In this document: piece after piece, positions 41,290 to 41,873 of the stretch
How the letters are laid out: every line of letters begins with the position of its first letter
How positions within the stretch are numbered: position 1 is the stretch's first letter
Source of the DNA: Bremia lactucae
Lineage: Eukaryota; Oomycota; Peronosporomycetes; Peronosporales; Peronosporaceae
Assembly (NCBI RefSeq): GCF_004359215.1
Contig: NW_027152043.1
Span: 74,773 to 116,645 of the forward strand
Reading direction: 5' to 3'
DNA: 41,873 nucleotides
Translations under genes and position numbers: made by a program
Notes under the pieces: generated by a model
The model's input: the letters and a program-made list of their open reading frames with translations, nothing else
The model's database searches: none
What the model was told of the DNA's origin: nothing

Positions 41290-41640
41290 GGGGAGGCTGC
41301 GCAGGTTTTCAAATATAAATAATCGAAAGGGTGTGGGTTTAGAAAGTTTTATGAAAATAAAAAAAAATATTTTAAAATTGGTGTTTTGTCATAAAATTAC
41401 AGTAAGAATCCCGGAAAACACAAGAATTGATACGAAACGAATGCTCAATTTTATTAGCATAGACGATATAATTTTGCATCAGTTTGTACGTATGATTAAG
41501 ACTTATGAGATATTTGAGCCTTATAAGGTAAAGATTCTATTATCAAAATACGAGAAATATTGCTCATAAAGTCAAGAAAGTTAGATAAACGGCTTGATAA
41601 CGAAAAGAATCATGAATTCAAATTTTAATATAAGTATGAA
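41290..41640. other. Abrupt AT-rich segment, no recognised gene
   Basis: Composition changes at about 41290-41310 from balanced to strongly A/T-rich, right after the worn Copia-A LEM repeat. A 73-codon frame (Met 41351 to stop 41569) is open and rich in Lys, Ile and Asn, as expected by chance in AT-rich DNA, and resembles no family I know. Its first bases are part of the motif repeated further right (aatcga, gtgggttt, atgaaaat). Confidence 0.5.
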
Positions 41641-41654
41641 TGAAACCAAAAGAA

Positions 41655-41873
41655 CAATGAATTTAAAAATGTATACAAAATCTATAAAAAAATACACAAC
41701 AAAAAGTGTTTTTAGGTTTTCTAGATATAATTAATCGATAAGGTATGGGTATGAAAATGTTTTAATGAAAATTAAAAATGATTTTAACATTGAAAACACA
41801 AAATCTATAGAAAACAAAACAAAAGGTGTTTTTAGGGTTTTTAGATATAATTAATCGATAAGGTATGGGTTTT
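41655..41873. repeat. AT-rich tandem repeat, 120-bp period, runs off the window
   Basis: gtgtttttagg followed by tagatataattaatcgataa and aggtatgggt starts at 41706 and again at 41826: exactly 120 bp. An upstream block (aaaatctata..acaaaa) also precedes both copies. A more distant relative of the motif lies near 41303-41340. At least two units are visible and the window ends inside one. Confidence 0.75.

Noticed and set aside
41351..41569. 73-codon AT-rich frame as a small gene
   Set aside because: Composition explains it, its start overlaps the repeated motif, and no domain or signal is visible; kept only as part of the AT-rich segment.
41700..41873. Telomeric repeat
   Set aside because: The 120-bp AT-rich unit is not a short TTTAGGG/TTAGGG-type repeat and no such runs are present.
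1..41873. tRNA or rRNA genes and host genes between elements
   Set aside because: No cloverleaf, rRNA motif or non-retroelement domain could be recognised; the intervals between elements are short.

Overview
The window is a dense graveyard of LTR retrotransposons with no convincing host gene, RNA gene or CRISPR array. The polyprotein pieces (Gag, aspartic protease, GAG-pre-integrase, integrase, reverse transcriptase, RNase H) resemble Ty1/Copia and Ty3/Gypsy elements that I remember as common in oomycetes of the Phytophthora/downy-mildew group. That assignment is recognition from memory, not a search. I name three Copia lineages for use here. Copia-A has Gag with a 16-residue LEM repeat and integrase with FDICGPM. 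Copia-B is the most abundant, with integrase carrying YRFEELES and RNase H carrying LSSTEAEYMA. Copia-C has RT with FVDD and RNase H with LSTMEAEY. There is also one Gypsy Gag-protease fragment.

The dominant structure is a giant inverted duplication. Bases 1-15856 reappear, reverse-complemented, at 22106-38035, in the same order and with the same nested insertions. The coordinate sum of paired bases stays between about 37961 and 38036. The arms look about 97-99% identical over most of their length. Identity falls to roughly 90% at the inner end and far lower in one ~400-bp patch (6440-6850 versus 31146-31530). The left end is cut by the window edge and the inner right breakpoint lies in an N run (21386-22105). 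The other two N runs fall in different parts of the two arms, so each arm supplies what the other lacks. The layout could be a real palindromic segmental duplication, or two haplotypes joined head to head by the assembler.

Left arm, outside to inside: Copia-A gag (-); Gypsy gag-PR (-); a Copia-B integrase piece (-) joined to Copia-B RT-RNase H (+); a truncated LTR and two units of an LTR-derived repeat; an internally deleted Copia-B element with both LTRs (4842-7800, -); a Copia-B RNase H fragment (-) fused back to back with GAG-pre-integrase-IN-RT-RNase H (+) at 8690-11590; the 5' half of a Copia-C element (LTR at 11614, gag, protease, IN, start of RT). Copia-C is then broken by nested Copia-B debris from about 14990 and resumes in the spacer at 18520-19926 (RT palm, RNase H, 3' LTR).

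The spacer (15857-22105) also holds a five-unit tandem array (16135-17012, ~166 bp per unit). Each unit carries two TGACGTCA-like palindromes 14 bp apart, and about 100 bp of the unit match the Copia-B LTR. A short rearranged Copia-B derivative lies at 19930-21381. Right of the duplication, 37229-39052 (+) and 39053-41285 (-) are two tail-to-tail Copia-A copies, a second, smaller and older inverted repeat. After about 41290 the sequence turns abruptly very AT-rich and ends in a 120-bp tandem repeat.

Nearly all coding pieces carry stops, frameshifts or lost catalytic residues. The Copia-C RT FVDD box (18587-18598) and the Copia-A protease DSGA box (38122-38133) are among the few catalytic motifs still intact.
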